Positions 27,869-35,917 of a stretch of 51,315 bases of DNA are shown piece by piece. How positions within the stretch are numbered: the first letter of the stretch is position 1; each line of letters starts with the position of its first letter. Under the pieces are notes generated by a model. It did not search any database and was not told where the DNA came from. It saw only the letters and a list, made by a program, of their open reading frames with translations. Source of the stretch: CAYSHJ01 sp964589725 (GTDB lineage Bacteria > Planctomycetota > Planctomycetia > Planctomycetales > Planctomycetaceae). The stretch lies in the NCBI GenBank assembly GCA_964589725.1, contig CAZPUJ010000295.1, forward strand, positions 1 to 51,315, in the 5' to 3' direction. Both the position numbers and the translations under genes were made by a program.

Positions 27869-27933
27869 GTAGCCAATCTCGCCAGAGATTGGGGCGATGC
27901 TCGTTCAACCCAAGCTCTGGCGAGCTTGGCTAC
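27869..27933. repeat. Twin-hairpin element, GTAGCC family, at the 3' end of the FecR-VIT gene
   Basis: GTAG, hairpin CCAATCTC-GCCA-GAGATTGG, hairpin CCAAGCTC-TGGC-GAGCTTGG, CTAC. The TAG of the terminal GTAG on the minus strand is the stop codon of the FecR-VIT gene (27930-27932). Confidence 0.92.
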
Positions 27934-30900
27934 GGCGAGCTACCTCCTGTCAAAAGCGCTTGAGCTTGCTGCTTCGTGTTCTCGAAGCGGGGTTGCCAGG
28001 TGCTTGTGGTGATCTTGGTCAGCAACTTCCGGGCTTGGTGTTCTTGGCGCGTGGAGCGCAGGAACTGAGCGTGCTGGAGCAAGATCTCTGGATTCGTGGG
28101 CTCGCAGACAAAGGCGGTGGACCAGGCTCGATCGGCGACGACGAGACGATGTTGCGAGTGCATCGCGGCGGCGAACGTTTGCCAGACGGTCGAGCGATCG
28201 GGAGTCTCAGCCAGCGGGGTCGTCCAGTAATTCCACGCCGCCGTGGTGAGGCCCAGCTTCGTGAGAATCGTGGCCGTGCGATGACAGGCGGCCGTGTCGT
28301 CGACGTCGATGTCGCGCCACCGCGCGGCGGATCGCTGCACCAGACGGGCAAACGAAAACTTCTCGGAGTGCTTCGCGTCGGCGAGTTGTTGCGCTCGCTC
28401 ATCGAGTTGCCGGAAGAGGCTCTCGTAGTCCTTGCGGAACGCTTCGAGATTCACGGTCTTCGGAAACGCTGCGAACTCCATCTCATATGCGTGGTCGAGG
28501 AATTTGATCCAGTCGTTGAACTTGTGAAGTCGATAGGCGATGTCCGCCGCGTCTCGCCAGAACTTCGAGATTTTCTGTAGTTTCTCATCGGCCAGAGCTC
28601 GCCGGACACACGCTTCGGCTTGCTCCCAATCACCGGCCTCCTTCGCGTAGTCGAGCCCGGCCAAATTCAGACGCGGTTGGGCAACGAGATCCTGATCCTT
28701 GATCGCCAATTGGAAGATCGCGGCGGCCAGAGTCGGTTCGCTCAACGAGACGCACGATCGCGCCAACGCGATGAGCGTGTGAGGTCCGATCAATCCCGCA
28801 GGCGAGCGGGGCGGCGTTAGCCCCCCGGTGTTTTCGCCCTCTAACCGGGGGGCTGACGCCACCCCGCTCGCCTGGATTTTCAGAGCGACCTCTTTGACCA
28901 ACTCGCCCCACGGTCCGCAGGGTTGGCCATCGGGCGTCTTAAAGTGTTTGACGAACGCGCTGCGCGTCTCGCCGCTTAACTCGGGGATGCCGCCGATCGT
29001 GATCGAGTCGGCGAGCTGCGCTTGAAACAACTCCTTCGCCTGCGTGACGGAGGCTTCCTCGCCGACCGTCAACAACCATTCGATCCGTGCCGTGCGACCG
29101 AAGGCCGGGAGGCCACGCTCTTCCGCCATCACCGCCGTGGCCTCATTCAACTGGCGGGCGACCGCGGCGTTCATCCGCTCCGTTCGCTTGAGGCCAAGAT
29201 CGACCGTTGACAGCAACTTCGCCGCGAGGTCCACCGAGCGGCACGACCGGATGAAGAGCAGGGTGGCACTCAACTCTTGCTGAATGTCCGTCAACGGTCG
29301 TTCGCGAGCGGCAGCTCGATCCGTCGCCCAGCGAGAATAGTGGCTGTAGGCCGAGCACACACGCCTCAGGAGCGGGCTTGCGGCGTCACCGGCGTCGAGC
29401 GTGCCGTTCAAATTGCCTTGTGCCGGGAAGCCGGCGAACTGCTCCAAGAACTTCGCGAGCGGCAGATCGGGATGCTGCTTCGTCGCGTTGGCCACGAGTG
29501 GATTCTGCGGAACGACCGACGCCAGCAACACAGCGAGTCCGATGCGATGGTCTCCCTTGGCCGTGTATCGCTGCTCGATGAACGTGACGAGTTCCGCTTG
29601 CCGAGCTTCGGCGAAGTACGTTGCCAACAGCATCAGCGCGTCGTCCTCCGAGAGCTTCACGAAGTCGGGCGCATTGGTCTGCAAGTTGACCGGCACGCTG
29701 ACCGGCACTCCCGCCGCTGAGCGATACGGCAGCGGCAGTACGACCAGATCTTTTGTCGCTGGCACTAGGCTCGGAGCCTCGATCGGCTGGCGTTCATACT
29801 TCGCTTCCGCCACGAGTTTTTCATCGGCGTCGAACACACGCACCGTGCCGTCTGCGGCCAGCGTTTGCTTCGCGAGCACCTTGTTGGCGGTGATGTCGAT
29901 CACACGCGACTCACTGAGCCGACCGTCTTCGGCGAAGGTGAGTTCGGAGGATGGGCACTCTTGCCCGTCCTGCTTCTCCTCGTTCTTCGTCTTCTGCGCG
30001 ACTTCCGTTTCAGGACGGGCAAGAGTGCCCATCCTCCGGGTGATGCGAATGGTGCGTTCGCTGATCATCTTCACGTCGGCATCGACACTCAGATCCTCGG
30101 CCGACGGCACATACCACGGAAGTAGCGATTGAATCACCGACTGATGGAAGCGGCTGACGGATCGCTTCGCCGCCAGTCCGATCTCGGGATAGAGATGCCA
30201 CAGAGTCGTGCCGTCGTTAATGACTCGCTCTTGCAGCCCCTCGCCAACTTCGCGCTCGAAGACGAACCGACCCGAACCGTCAGCCAGCATGACGCGGGAT
30301 GTAGGATGGCCGCCCTCGGCCGTCTGCGTTTGAGATTTGAAATTTGAGATTTGAGATTTCAGAGCGGCAGGACGGCCGGGGGCGGCCATCCTACATCTCT
30401 CCCAACCGAGCGATCGAGCTTTCTCGATCAGCCGTCGCGCTTCGGCATCGACCTCGCCCCTCTTGGGTTTCGTCGCGGCTGATTGCTCGACGATGGCCAG
30501 CCGATCGGCGGGCCATGTTTGCAGTCCAGGAGCGTAGCTCGGCAAGTCCTTCAGCACGCCGGCCAGAGGATGCACGGCGATAACCGGGTAGCGACCGTCG
30601 GTCCCAATCCAATCGTCGGGCATCATGTATCCGCCGTTGGCGAGATACCCGCTGAGATTTCCGGCGACATTCACATTTTGCAGTTGCCGGAGGCGCCTCA
30701 CCGAGCCGTTTGTTGCGACAAGCCCCGAATCCATGTCGAAGACGCCCCAGATCGCGTCGGAGACCCCGTCGCCATCCTGGTCCACATCGAAGTGGTAGAG
30801 TTCGCCGTGCCCGAAGCGTCCGACGAACGTGCGCCCTTCGCCGAGGTCGAAGGGCGTAACTGGATGCCACCACCAGTTCTGATTCTGCGACCGGGCGAGA

Positions 30901-33900
30901 TCAAACTCCACTCCGAGTGGGATGTCGTATCGCAGTGACGTAGCCAAGGCGCCGTTGAGATTGACGCGGCCGGATTGTGAGAGGTTGATCTGCGGGATGT
31001 GTTCCAACATCCGATTTCGAGGGTAAGACAGCATTCTTTTCCGCCAATCGGCTTGATCGTAGATCGTGAAGTCCGAGGCGTCCCAAATTGAAGTGAGCAT
31101 GCGGACTCGGCGAGAGCGATCCTCCTCGAAGTACGTATCTTCGATACTCGTGGAGTAGTACGGCGTCACGGGAAGACTTTGATCCAGTCCTAAAAGGCTC
31201 GGCCGATGGAAGGATGGCACAGTGAAATCGACTCCATCGAGCAGACTCAATTTGAAAGATTCGGTCAGATAGCCGTCAGGCGGCGCGAAGGGCAGCAACT
31301 GCCGACTTGTGCCCCACAACGTCGTGTTTCGCAACGACCGTTTGTCGAGGTCGAGATAGCCGTTGCCGTTGAATTCTCCGAACAAGCGATGATTGAACTC
31401 ACGCGGGAAGTCATTGCCGACATCGAGCACTCCTTCACCGTCAAGGGTTTCATGGGTCAGCGGAAGATTGTCTCGGAAGGACCACCCCGAATCATTCCAA
31501 TAGGTGGTCCGGCCCCAATAGTTCCAATGGTTACGCACCGTTTGGAAATAGGCCTGCTGCCATGCCGAGCGACGCTGCACGACCGACTCCCACGCCTGGC
31601 GGATCGGATTGGACGCCGCGTCATTGGCTCGTTCGATGCGTTGGATCTCGCGCTCGATCAACCGAACCTCGGCTTGCTCGGCGCGATTCAAGCGGTCCAG
31701 GCGTTGCAGGTCCGCCGCTGGACGCTTCTCGGTGACGCTGCGTTCGTAGTTGCTCAGCGCCGACTTCGCTCGCGATTGAGCCAATTGCAAGCGTTCCTTC
31801 GCCGCGTCGAGCGGACGGAGCTGCGACGGTCCCTGATCGGCGACCACCGGGATCTCCGCCGGCGCGGGATACATGGCCCAATGATCCTTGCGACCGCGGT
31901 CGACTTTGAATTGCTCGTACATCGCCTCGGTCTCCAGCACCAGCAGCGAGGTGAACGGCGACATCACATACATCGCCTTGCTCAATTCGATGATCTGCGG
32001 CTTGTGCTCCGTGGCACCGAGCGCGACGAGTCGATCAATCTCCAATCGCGCCCAAGTCCTCGGCAGATGTCCGCAGTGCGAAAGATTTGGCGAGCGGGGC
32101 GGCGTCAGCCCCCCGGTGATCTCGATCTCGCTTGACGACCGGGGGACTAACGCCGCCCCGTTCGCCTGAGAGACAATCGGCACCGTCACGGTTTGCGAGT
32201 ACGCCTTGCCATTCAGCTTCCCCGTGATCGTCACGGACTTCGGCAACGCCTGCCCCTTCGGGAAGCGTGCCACGGCGGCAAGCTCTTGCCCATGCGCTAG
32301 CGAGTTCGTGAGCAGCAGGAACTCAGGTCCAGAAGCGACGTCTGTGGACCGCTCGCCCTCGCTCACGCTTCGGGTTAGTGTTGACCGCACGGCGATCTCC
32401 GTGAGTCGCGGCGCGTTGAGCGTGCTGAGTAAGTCGAAGGCGCGCCATGCGACGGCTTCATCCGGATTGATCTGCGTCACATGGCCGCCACTGTGACTCG
32501 CGGCGGTCTCCATGAACGACTTCGACCAACGCTTCCCGACCGCCACGCCGACGTACCGTGCGTTCGCCGGCAACAGTCGCAGCAGCGTGTTGTCATCCCG
32601 TTCGCCCAGCACCGGGATGCCGGTTCCAAGGTGCACGACGAAGACGTCGCGCTTGCCGCGAACTTGCTTCTGTACGGCTTTGAGCGCTTGCTCCAAATCC
32701 AACGCTCCGATCGGGGCCACGTCCGTCAGGAACTGCTGAGCCGCCGCCACGTTCTCCAACGAACATTCGACCGGCTTGCGTCGGAACAACTCCGCCTGAG
32801 TTCCCGCTCGGATGATCGAGAACGTGTCGCTGTGCTCGGCGTTTTCGAGCAGCACTTTCGCGATCTGTCGCTGCGTCTCGGCCAACACCTCATTCCGGTC
32901 CGCCGAGTTCTCGACCAAGAAGATCCACTGCCGCTGCGACAATTCCGCGTTCGCCTTCAACTCGGGTCGCTGCCGCAACATGACGTACTGAAAACCGTCC
33001 TGCTCGCAGAGGGACCAGACGGCGTCACTGTAGCCCGACCCCTTGTGGGTCGGTTGATTCCGTTCTTGGTTCGAATCGACCAGGCCACCAGGGCCTGGGC
33101 TACCCAGTTCAACAACCAGATCGCGATCCATCGCCACGTACGCATCACGACCGTCGATCAGCAGATCTCCCTGCTCGTCGCGTCCATCCAACAAGTGGGA
33201 CGGCGAGTACCACTTCATCCCCGCCGCGCCCTTCACGCGCAGGTGAGCCGACCATTCCCGCACGCCTTCCAAACTGTGCCCGGCCGGAAAACGATAGACG
33301 CTCTTGCCGTAATCGTTCGGCAGTCGCTGCGTGTAGCTCAGCAGGATTCGCTTCTCTTGCCGGGATTCGAGCGGGAAGACGCGCATCTGAAACGTGCTGC
33401 CATCCACCCACTCCAGCAACGCCGGGTCGCGCCGGGTGTGACGAATCTGTTCGAAGACGTTGCGGCCATAGTCCCGCTCGACCATGCCTCCTTCCATCAG
33501 CTTGCCATTCACATACATCGCCAACCGCGACAGCGATGCATCGGCCGGGAGCGGGAAGCGGAACGTCCCCTCAAGTTGCTGCCAGGTGTGGTTGAAGTAC
33601 GTCTGGTCGATCGTCGTCCGAGCGAAGCCATCCTCGATGTGGACATCAACGTGAAACTTCCGCAGTGACAGTTTCATCTCCTGCCCCTGCGGGTCGACGA
33701 CGGTGATCGTCCCGCCGGCATGTTCGCTGGCCGGTACAACGAGCGAGCCGGCCGCGGCCATCAAGTCCTTGACCCACTCGACGACGTATGCCGACCGCTT
33801 CGCCGGCCGCAACTCGGCCGAATTCGACTCGGTCAGATCGGCGACCAACTCATGCCCAGCCGGAATGACTTCGTCGACGCCGCTGACCTGCACCTTGCCC

Positions 33901-34664
33901 TGCGTGACGACAACATTCGTCCCCCGCGCTTGAGTCTTCACCACGAATTTCGTCCCCAGCGCCGTCACCGTGCGATGCGGCGTCGCGACGACGAATCGCT
34001 CGGATCTCTTGGTTGGCAGCACTTCGACGAAGACTTCCCCCGCCAACAGCTTCACTCGCCGATCGGCGGCGATGGTGACTTGGGACCGTTCGTTGATCGA
34101 CAAGATCGAGCCATCGAGCAACGTCACACGCCGCTTTTCACGCGGCCCGGTGCTGAGCGTCTCACCAAGCTTCACGCGCTGGATCATCGCGCTGTTTGTG
34201 AATTGTTCCGTTTGCAGCGATCGAGAACCGGGACGGCGATCATTCGACGACATCAACTCCCCCGGCCGCAGCGGCAATCGCTGGACGTCATCGAGCCGGA
34301 CAAACACCAGTCCAGCGGCAACCAATGCCGACGCGCACATCGCCACGATTCCCATCTGCGACTTCCGCCGCCCCGTAGCTTGACTCTCTGAGGGCAGCGG
34401 ACGGTTTCGTAGCCGGACTCGTGAGAGACCGGTTTCTCCCGCGACGTCCGAAGTCTCACGACTTCGGCTACTCTGAATCGAACGCTGAACCTGCTGCATG
34501 ATGCGCCGCTGCGCCGCGTCCGTGAGCGGCTCGGCATCAATCATGTCCAGCGTGGCGGCGATGTCCGCATCAGACTCCGGCTGATCCAGTTCGTGCAGTG
34601 CCGCGGCGATGCGGTTACGAAAGAGGTCATCAGATAACTCATCATGTTTTAATGGATCGCTCAT
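27930..34664 (-). CDS. Giant FecR-VIT-vWA-like membrane protein with many in-frame palindromic inserts
   Basis: 2244 residues from ATG 34664 (GAGGG 8 bases upstream; a TTG at 34679 is possible). Residues 1-103 are a cytoplasmic, anti-sigma-like head; a membrane segment lies at about 104-125; a FecR domain at about 180-280 (VTLLDGSILSINERSQVTI, ATPHRTVTALGTKFVVKTQ); a VIT domain at about 325-450 (VDVHIEDGFARTTIDQTYFN). A vWA-like region follows (about 560-720) whose MIDAS start reads FLVENSADR instead of DxSxS, so metal binding is doubtful. Residues about 950-1050 are coiled coil; a DVDQDGDGVSD calcium-type loop lies in the middle; the C-terminal third is TPR-like helical. Seven or more palindromic elements are translated in frame. 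The ECF sigma gene just upstream suggests this is its membrane regulator. The TAG stop is supplied by a palindromic element. Confidence 0.85.
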   Translation of the reverse strand: MSDPLKHDELSDDLFRNRIAAALHELDQPESDADIAATLDMIDAEPLTDAAQRRIMQQVQRSIQSSRSRETSDVAGETGLSRVRLRNRPLPSESQATGRRKSQMGIVAMCASALVAAGLVFVRLDDVQRLPLRPGELMSSNDRRPGSRSLQTEQFTNSAMIQRVKLGETLSTGPREKRRVTLLDGSILSINERSQVTIAADRRVKLLAGEVFVEVLPTKRSERFVVATPHRTVTALGTKFVVKTQARGTNVVVTQGKVQVSGVDEVIPAGHELVADLTESNSAELRPAKRSAYVVEWVKDLMAAAGSLVVPASEHAGGTITVVDPQGQEMKLSLRKFHVDVHIEDGFARTTIDQTYFNHTWQQLEGTFRFPLPADASLSRLAMYVNGKLMEGGMVERDYGRNVFEQIRHTRRDPALLEWVDGSTFQMRVFPLESRQEKRILLSYTQRLPNDYGKSVYRFPAGHSLEGVREWSAHLRVKGAAGMKWYSPSHLLDGRDEQGDLLIDGRDAYVAMDRDLVVELGSPGPGGLVDSNQERNQPTHKGSGYSDAVWSLCEQDGFQYVMLRQRPELKANAELSQRQWIFLVENSADRNEVLAETQRQIAKVLLENAEHSDTFSIIRAGTQAELFRRKPVECSLENVAAAQQFLTDVAPIGALDLEQALKAVQKQVRGKRDVFVVHLGTGIPVLGERDDNTLLRLLPANARYVGVAVGKRWSKSFMETAASHSGGHVTQINPDEAVAWRAFDLLSTLNAPRLTEIAVRSTLTRSVSEGERSTDVASGPEFLLLTNSLAHGQELAAVARFPKGQALPKSVTITGKLNGKAYSQTVTVPIVSQANGAALVPRSSSEIEITGGLTPPRSPNLSHCGHLPRTWARLEIDRLVALGATEHKPQIIELSKAMYVMSPFTSLLVLETEAMYEQFKVDRGRKDHWAMYPAPAEIPVVADQGPSQLRPLDAAKERLQLAQSRAKSALSNYERSVTEKRPAADLQRLDRLNRAEQAEVRLIEREIQRIERANDAASNPIRQAWESVVQRRSAWQQAYFQTVRNHWNYWGRTTYWNDSGWSFRDNLPLTHETLDGEGVLDVGNDFPREFNHRLFGEFNGNGYLDLDKRSLRNTTLWGTSRQLLPFAPPDGYLTESFKLSLLDGVDFTVPSFHRPSLLGLDQSLPVTPYYSTSIEDTYFEEDRSRRVRMLTSIWDASDFTIYDQADWRKRMLSYPRNRMLEHIPQINLSQSGRVNLNGALATSLRYDIPLGVEFDLARSQNQNWWWHPVTPFDLGEGRTFVGRFGHGELYHFDVDQDGDGVSDAIWGVFDMDSGLVATNGSVRRLRQLQNVNVAGNLSGYLANGGYMMPDDWIGTDGRYPVIAVHPLAGVLKDLPSYAPGLQTWPADRLAIVEQSAATKPKRGEVDAEARRLIEKARSLGWERCRMAAPGRPAALKSQISNFKSQTQTAEGGHPTSRVMLADGSGRFVFEREVGEGLQERVINDGTTLWHLYPEIGLAAKRSVSRFHQSVIQSLLPWYVPSAEDLSVDADVKMISERTIRITRRMGTLARPETEVAQKTKNEEKQDGQECPSSELTFAEDGRLSESRVIDITANKVLAKQTLAADGTVRVFDADEKLVAEAKYERQPIEAPSLVPATKDLVVLPLPYRSAAGVPVSVPVNLQTNAPDFVKLSEDDALMLLATYFAEARQAELVTFIEQRYTAKGDHRIGLAVLLASVVPQNPLVANATKQHPDLPLAKFLEQFAGFPAQGNLNGTLDAGDAASPLLRRVCSAYSHYSRWATDRAAARERPLTDIQQELSATLLFIRSCRSVDLAAKLLSTVDLGLKRTERMNAAVARQLNEATAVMAEERGLPAFGRTARIEWLLTVGEEASVTQAKELFQAQLADSITIGGIPELSGETRSAFVKHFKTPDGQPCGPWGELVKEVALKIQASGVASAPRLEGENTGGLTPPRSPAGLIGPHTLIALARSCVSLSEPTLAAAIFQLAIKDQDLVAQPRLNLAGLDYAKEAGDWEQAEACVRRALADEKLQKISKFWRDAADIAYRLHKFNDWIKFLDHAYEMEFAAFPKTVNLEAFRKDYESLFRQLDERAQQLADAKHSEKFSFARLVQRSAARWRDIDVDDTAACHRTATILTKLGLTTAAWNYWTTPLAETPDRSTVWQTFAAAMHSQHRLVVADRAWSTAFVCEPTNPEILLQHAQFLRSTRQEHQARKLLTKITTSTWQPRFENTKQQAQALLTGGSSP
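28801..28872. repeat. Twin-hairpin element, GGCGAGCGGGGCGGCG family, in FecR-VIT gene
   Basis: 29-base arms 28801-28829 and 28844-28872. Hairpins GGGGC-GGCGTTA-GCCCC and GGGGC-TGACGCC-ACCCC. Minus-strand translation includes TGGLTPPRSPAG. Confidence 0.92.
29946..30037. repeat. Twin-hairpin element, GATGGGCACTCTTGCCC family, in FecR-VIT gene
   Basis: Perfect 24-base arms at 29946-29969 and 30014-30037, bounded by GGAG, identical arms to the copy at 22699. Translated here as RRMGTLARPE...DGQECPSS, another frame than in the DUF1592 gene. Confidence 0.93.
30298..30397. repeat. Nested element in FecR-VIT gene: GTAGGATGGCC palindrome with AAATCTCAAATC core
   Basis: Outer twin hairpins GGCC-GCCCTC-GGCC and GGCC-GGGGGC-GGCC bounded by GTAG. 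The centre (about 30329-30360) is a TTTGAGATT direct repeat read as LKSQISNFKSQTQ. A second repeat family thus sits within the loop of the first. Confidence 0.9.
32089..32166. repeat. Twin-hairpin element, GGCGAGCGGGGCGGCG family, in FecR-VIT gene
   Basis: Arms pair with a few mismatches; hairpins GGGGC-GGCGTCA-GCCCC and a diverged partner. Translated as ITGGLTPPRSPN. Confidence 0.9.
32355..32378 (-). repeat. Half element of family A inside the FecR-VIT gene
   Basis: Single arm matching CTAACCCGAAGCGTGAGCGA. It is read in the frame that avoids TAA and yields LTRSVSEGE. Confidence 0.85.
33080..33103 (-). repeat. Single GTAG hairpin (half element) in FecR-VIT gene
   Basis: Minus strand GTAGCCCAGGCCCTGGTGG with a small CCAGG/CCTGG stem; translated within LGSPGPGGLVD. 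One hairpin only. Confidence 0.65.
34409..34471. repeat. Twin-hairpin element, GTAGCC family, in FecR-VIT gene head
   Basis: GTAG, imperfect hairpin CCGGACTC-GTGA-GAGACCGG, hairpin CCGAAGTC-TCAC-GACTTCGG, CTAC. 63 bases translated within SRSRETSDVAGETGLSRVRL, in the cytoplasmic head before the membrane segment. Confidence 0.9.
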
Positions 34665-34682
34665 GGCGTGATCCCTCAAAAG

Positions 34683-34779
34683 TAACCCGAAGCGTCAGCG
34701 AGGCCGAACGCTTCACAAAGATTTTGATTGTCAGATCACCATCACTCGGAGCGCCCGTCCTCGCTGACGCTTCGGGTTA
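34683..34779. repeat. Palindromic element, family A, second full copy
   Basis: Perfect 21-base arms at 34683-34703 and 34759-34779. As in the first copy, the arm supplies the TAA stop of the upstream minus-strand gene (here the sigma factor) and fills the spacer to the next gene. Confidence 0.92.
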
Positions 34780-35421
34780 CATTGTCGGACTCCGAATACT
34801 TGGCGAGTCGAGCCCGCGTTGTTCAATCTCACGCCGCAGCCGCTCAAGCGCCCGACGTCGATACACCCGCACGGTCGAGGGCGGGATGCCCAGTTCCTCC
34901 GCCAAGTCGTGACTCGCGACGACACCGTCGCGCGAGTCCGCATCGGCCAGCACGATGCGTCGTTGATTCTCCGGAAGCAACGCGAGCAACTCGCGCAGTT
35001 GCTCCGGTGGAACTCGCAGCGTCGGCGAGTCACCGTCGTCCGAATCAGCATCCGATTCGCTGTCGGGCGGACGACGATCAATCAACCCGGCGAGCCGCGT
35101 CGGCTCGGTGCTCAATTCCAACTGCCGAGCTTTGTGCCACCCATGCTTCAAGACATCCCGAGCCATGTTCTCGGCGATGCGAAAGAACCAAACGCGGAGC
35201 GACGCCTGCGTCGGATCAAACCGCGCACGGTGCTGCCACATCCGAAACAAGGCCGCGGCCAAGACATCTTCAAAGTCGGTTGCGGTCAGTGGCCCGACAA
35301 ATCGCTGCCTGAGCAACGCCAAAATCGGCGGCCCATGCGTGCGCAAGATGACCTCTATGACCTCTTCCTCCCCAGCTCTCAGCCGTGCACCGAGATCCGG
35401 AGGAGGATTGCTGGGAGTCAT
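34777..35421 (-). CDS. ECF-family RNA polymerase sigma factor upstream of FecR-VIT gene
   Basis: 214 residues. Region 2: DFEDVLAAALFRMWQHRARF and VWFFRIAENMARDVL; region 4: LPENQRRIVLADADSRDGVV then a helix-turn-helix LAEELGIPPSTVRVYRRRAL. An acidic linker (SESDADSDDGDS) separates them. The TAA stop is the first triplet of a 97-base palindromic element, and the FecR-VIT gene starts 19 bases beyond that element, so the element fills the whole spacer of this sigma/regulator pair. Context resembles FecI/FecR-type cell-surface signalling, although the regulator here is far larger. Confidence 0.92.
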   Translation of the reverse strand: MTPSNPPPDLGARLRAGEEEVIEVILRTHGPPILALLRQRFVGPLTATDFEDVLAAALFRMWQHRARFDPTQASLRVWFFRIAENMARDVLKHGWHKARQLELSTEPTRLAGLIDRRPPDSESDADSDDGDSPTLRVPPEQLRELLALLPENQRRIVLADADSRDGVVASHDLAEELGIPPSTVRVYRRRALERLRREIEQRGLDSPSIRSPTM

Positions 35422-35514
35422 ATCGCATCCGTCGATCGAAGGAAGTTCCCGGTCGTGCCACTTCGGCTGGCCACCCCTACATACGCAACCCCGTTACACT
35501 CGCACCAACTTAAC

Positions 35515-35663
35515 CCTCAAACAAGCGATGTTCCCAATCCCCACCGAGCTTGCCTCGGTGGATCAAGCCTTTTGCACGAAGCGCTGCACTCGAAATCTCA
35601 ACCTGCGTAGTGCAGAAGCCCGAAAACCACCGAGACAAGCTCGGTGGGGTCGCTTGTTTGAGG
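35515..35663. repeat. Composite palindrome with CCACCGAG twin hairpins
   Basis: Outer 14-base inverted repeats CCTCAAACAAGCGA at 35515-35528 and 35650-35663; inner hairpins CCACCGAG-CTTGC-CTCGGTGG (35541) and CCACCGAG-ACAAG-CTCGGTGG (35627). Non-coding. Confidence 0.9.
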
Positions 35664-35665
35664 CT

Positions 35666-35690
35666 TAACCTGAAGTGTCAGCGAGGGCGA
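35666..35690 (+). repeat. Diverged half element of family A
   Basis: TAACCTGAAGTGTCAGCGAG followed by GGCGA; two or so changes from the family A arm. Non-coding position. Confidence 0.7.
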
Positions 35691-35917
35691 AGGCTCGTCA
35701 ACCACGCATTTCCAGGCCCGTGTCGCTGTAATGCGAGCGGCAGGAGATAGTAGCCCCGACACCACGTGGCGGGAGCCGTCGTGTCACGGAGTGCCACGGC
35801 TACTTTGGGTAAATCAATTCTTGCCGCTCGCCTAAGCGACGCTCGTCGACAGATTCCGCGCGACGCACTGGCAAGTCTCGTCGCGGGTATTTATCGTGGC
35901 CGACGGAGGAAAACAGC

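Larger units (their letters stand above)
35422..35917. other. Intergenic region between divergent genes, rich in palindromes
   Basis: No gene is supported. It holds the composite palindrome at 35515-35663 and a half copy of the TAACC/GTCAGCGAGGGC family at 35666-35690. The promoters of the sigma gene (minus) and of the gamma-glutamyltransferase gene (plus) must lie here, but I cannot place them. Short open frames across the palindrome are products of the repeats. Confidence 0.6.

Noticed and set aside
28019..34391. Plus-strand open frames of 130-400 residues opposite the FecR-VIT gene
   Set aside because: They are antisense shadows with no motifs, several of them created by the palindromes themselves.
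35550..35750. Small plus-strand open frame of 66 residues
   Set aside because: It reads through the composite palindrome and has no ribosome-binding site.
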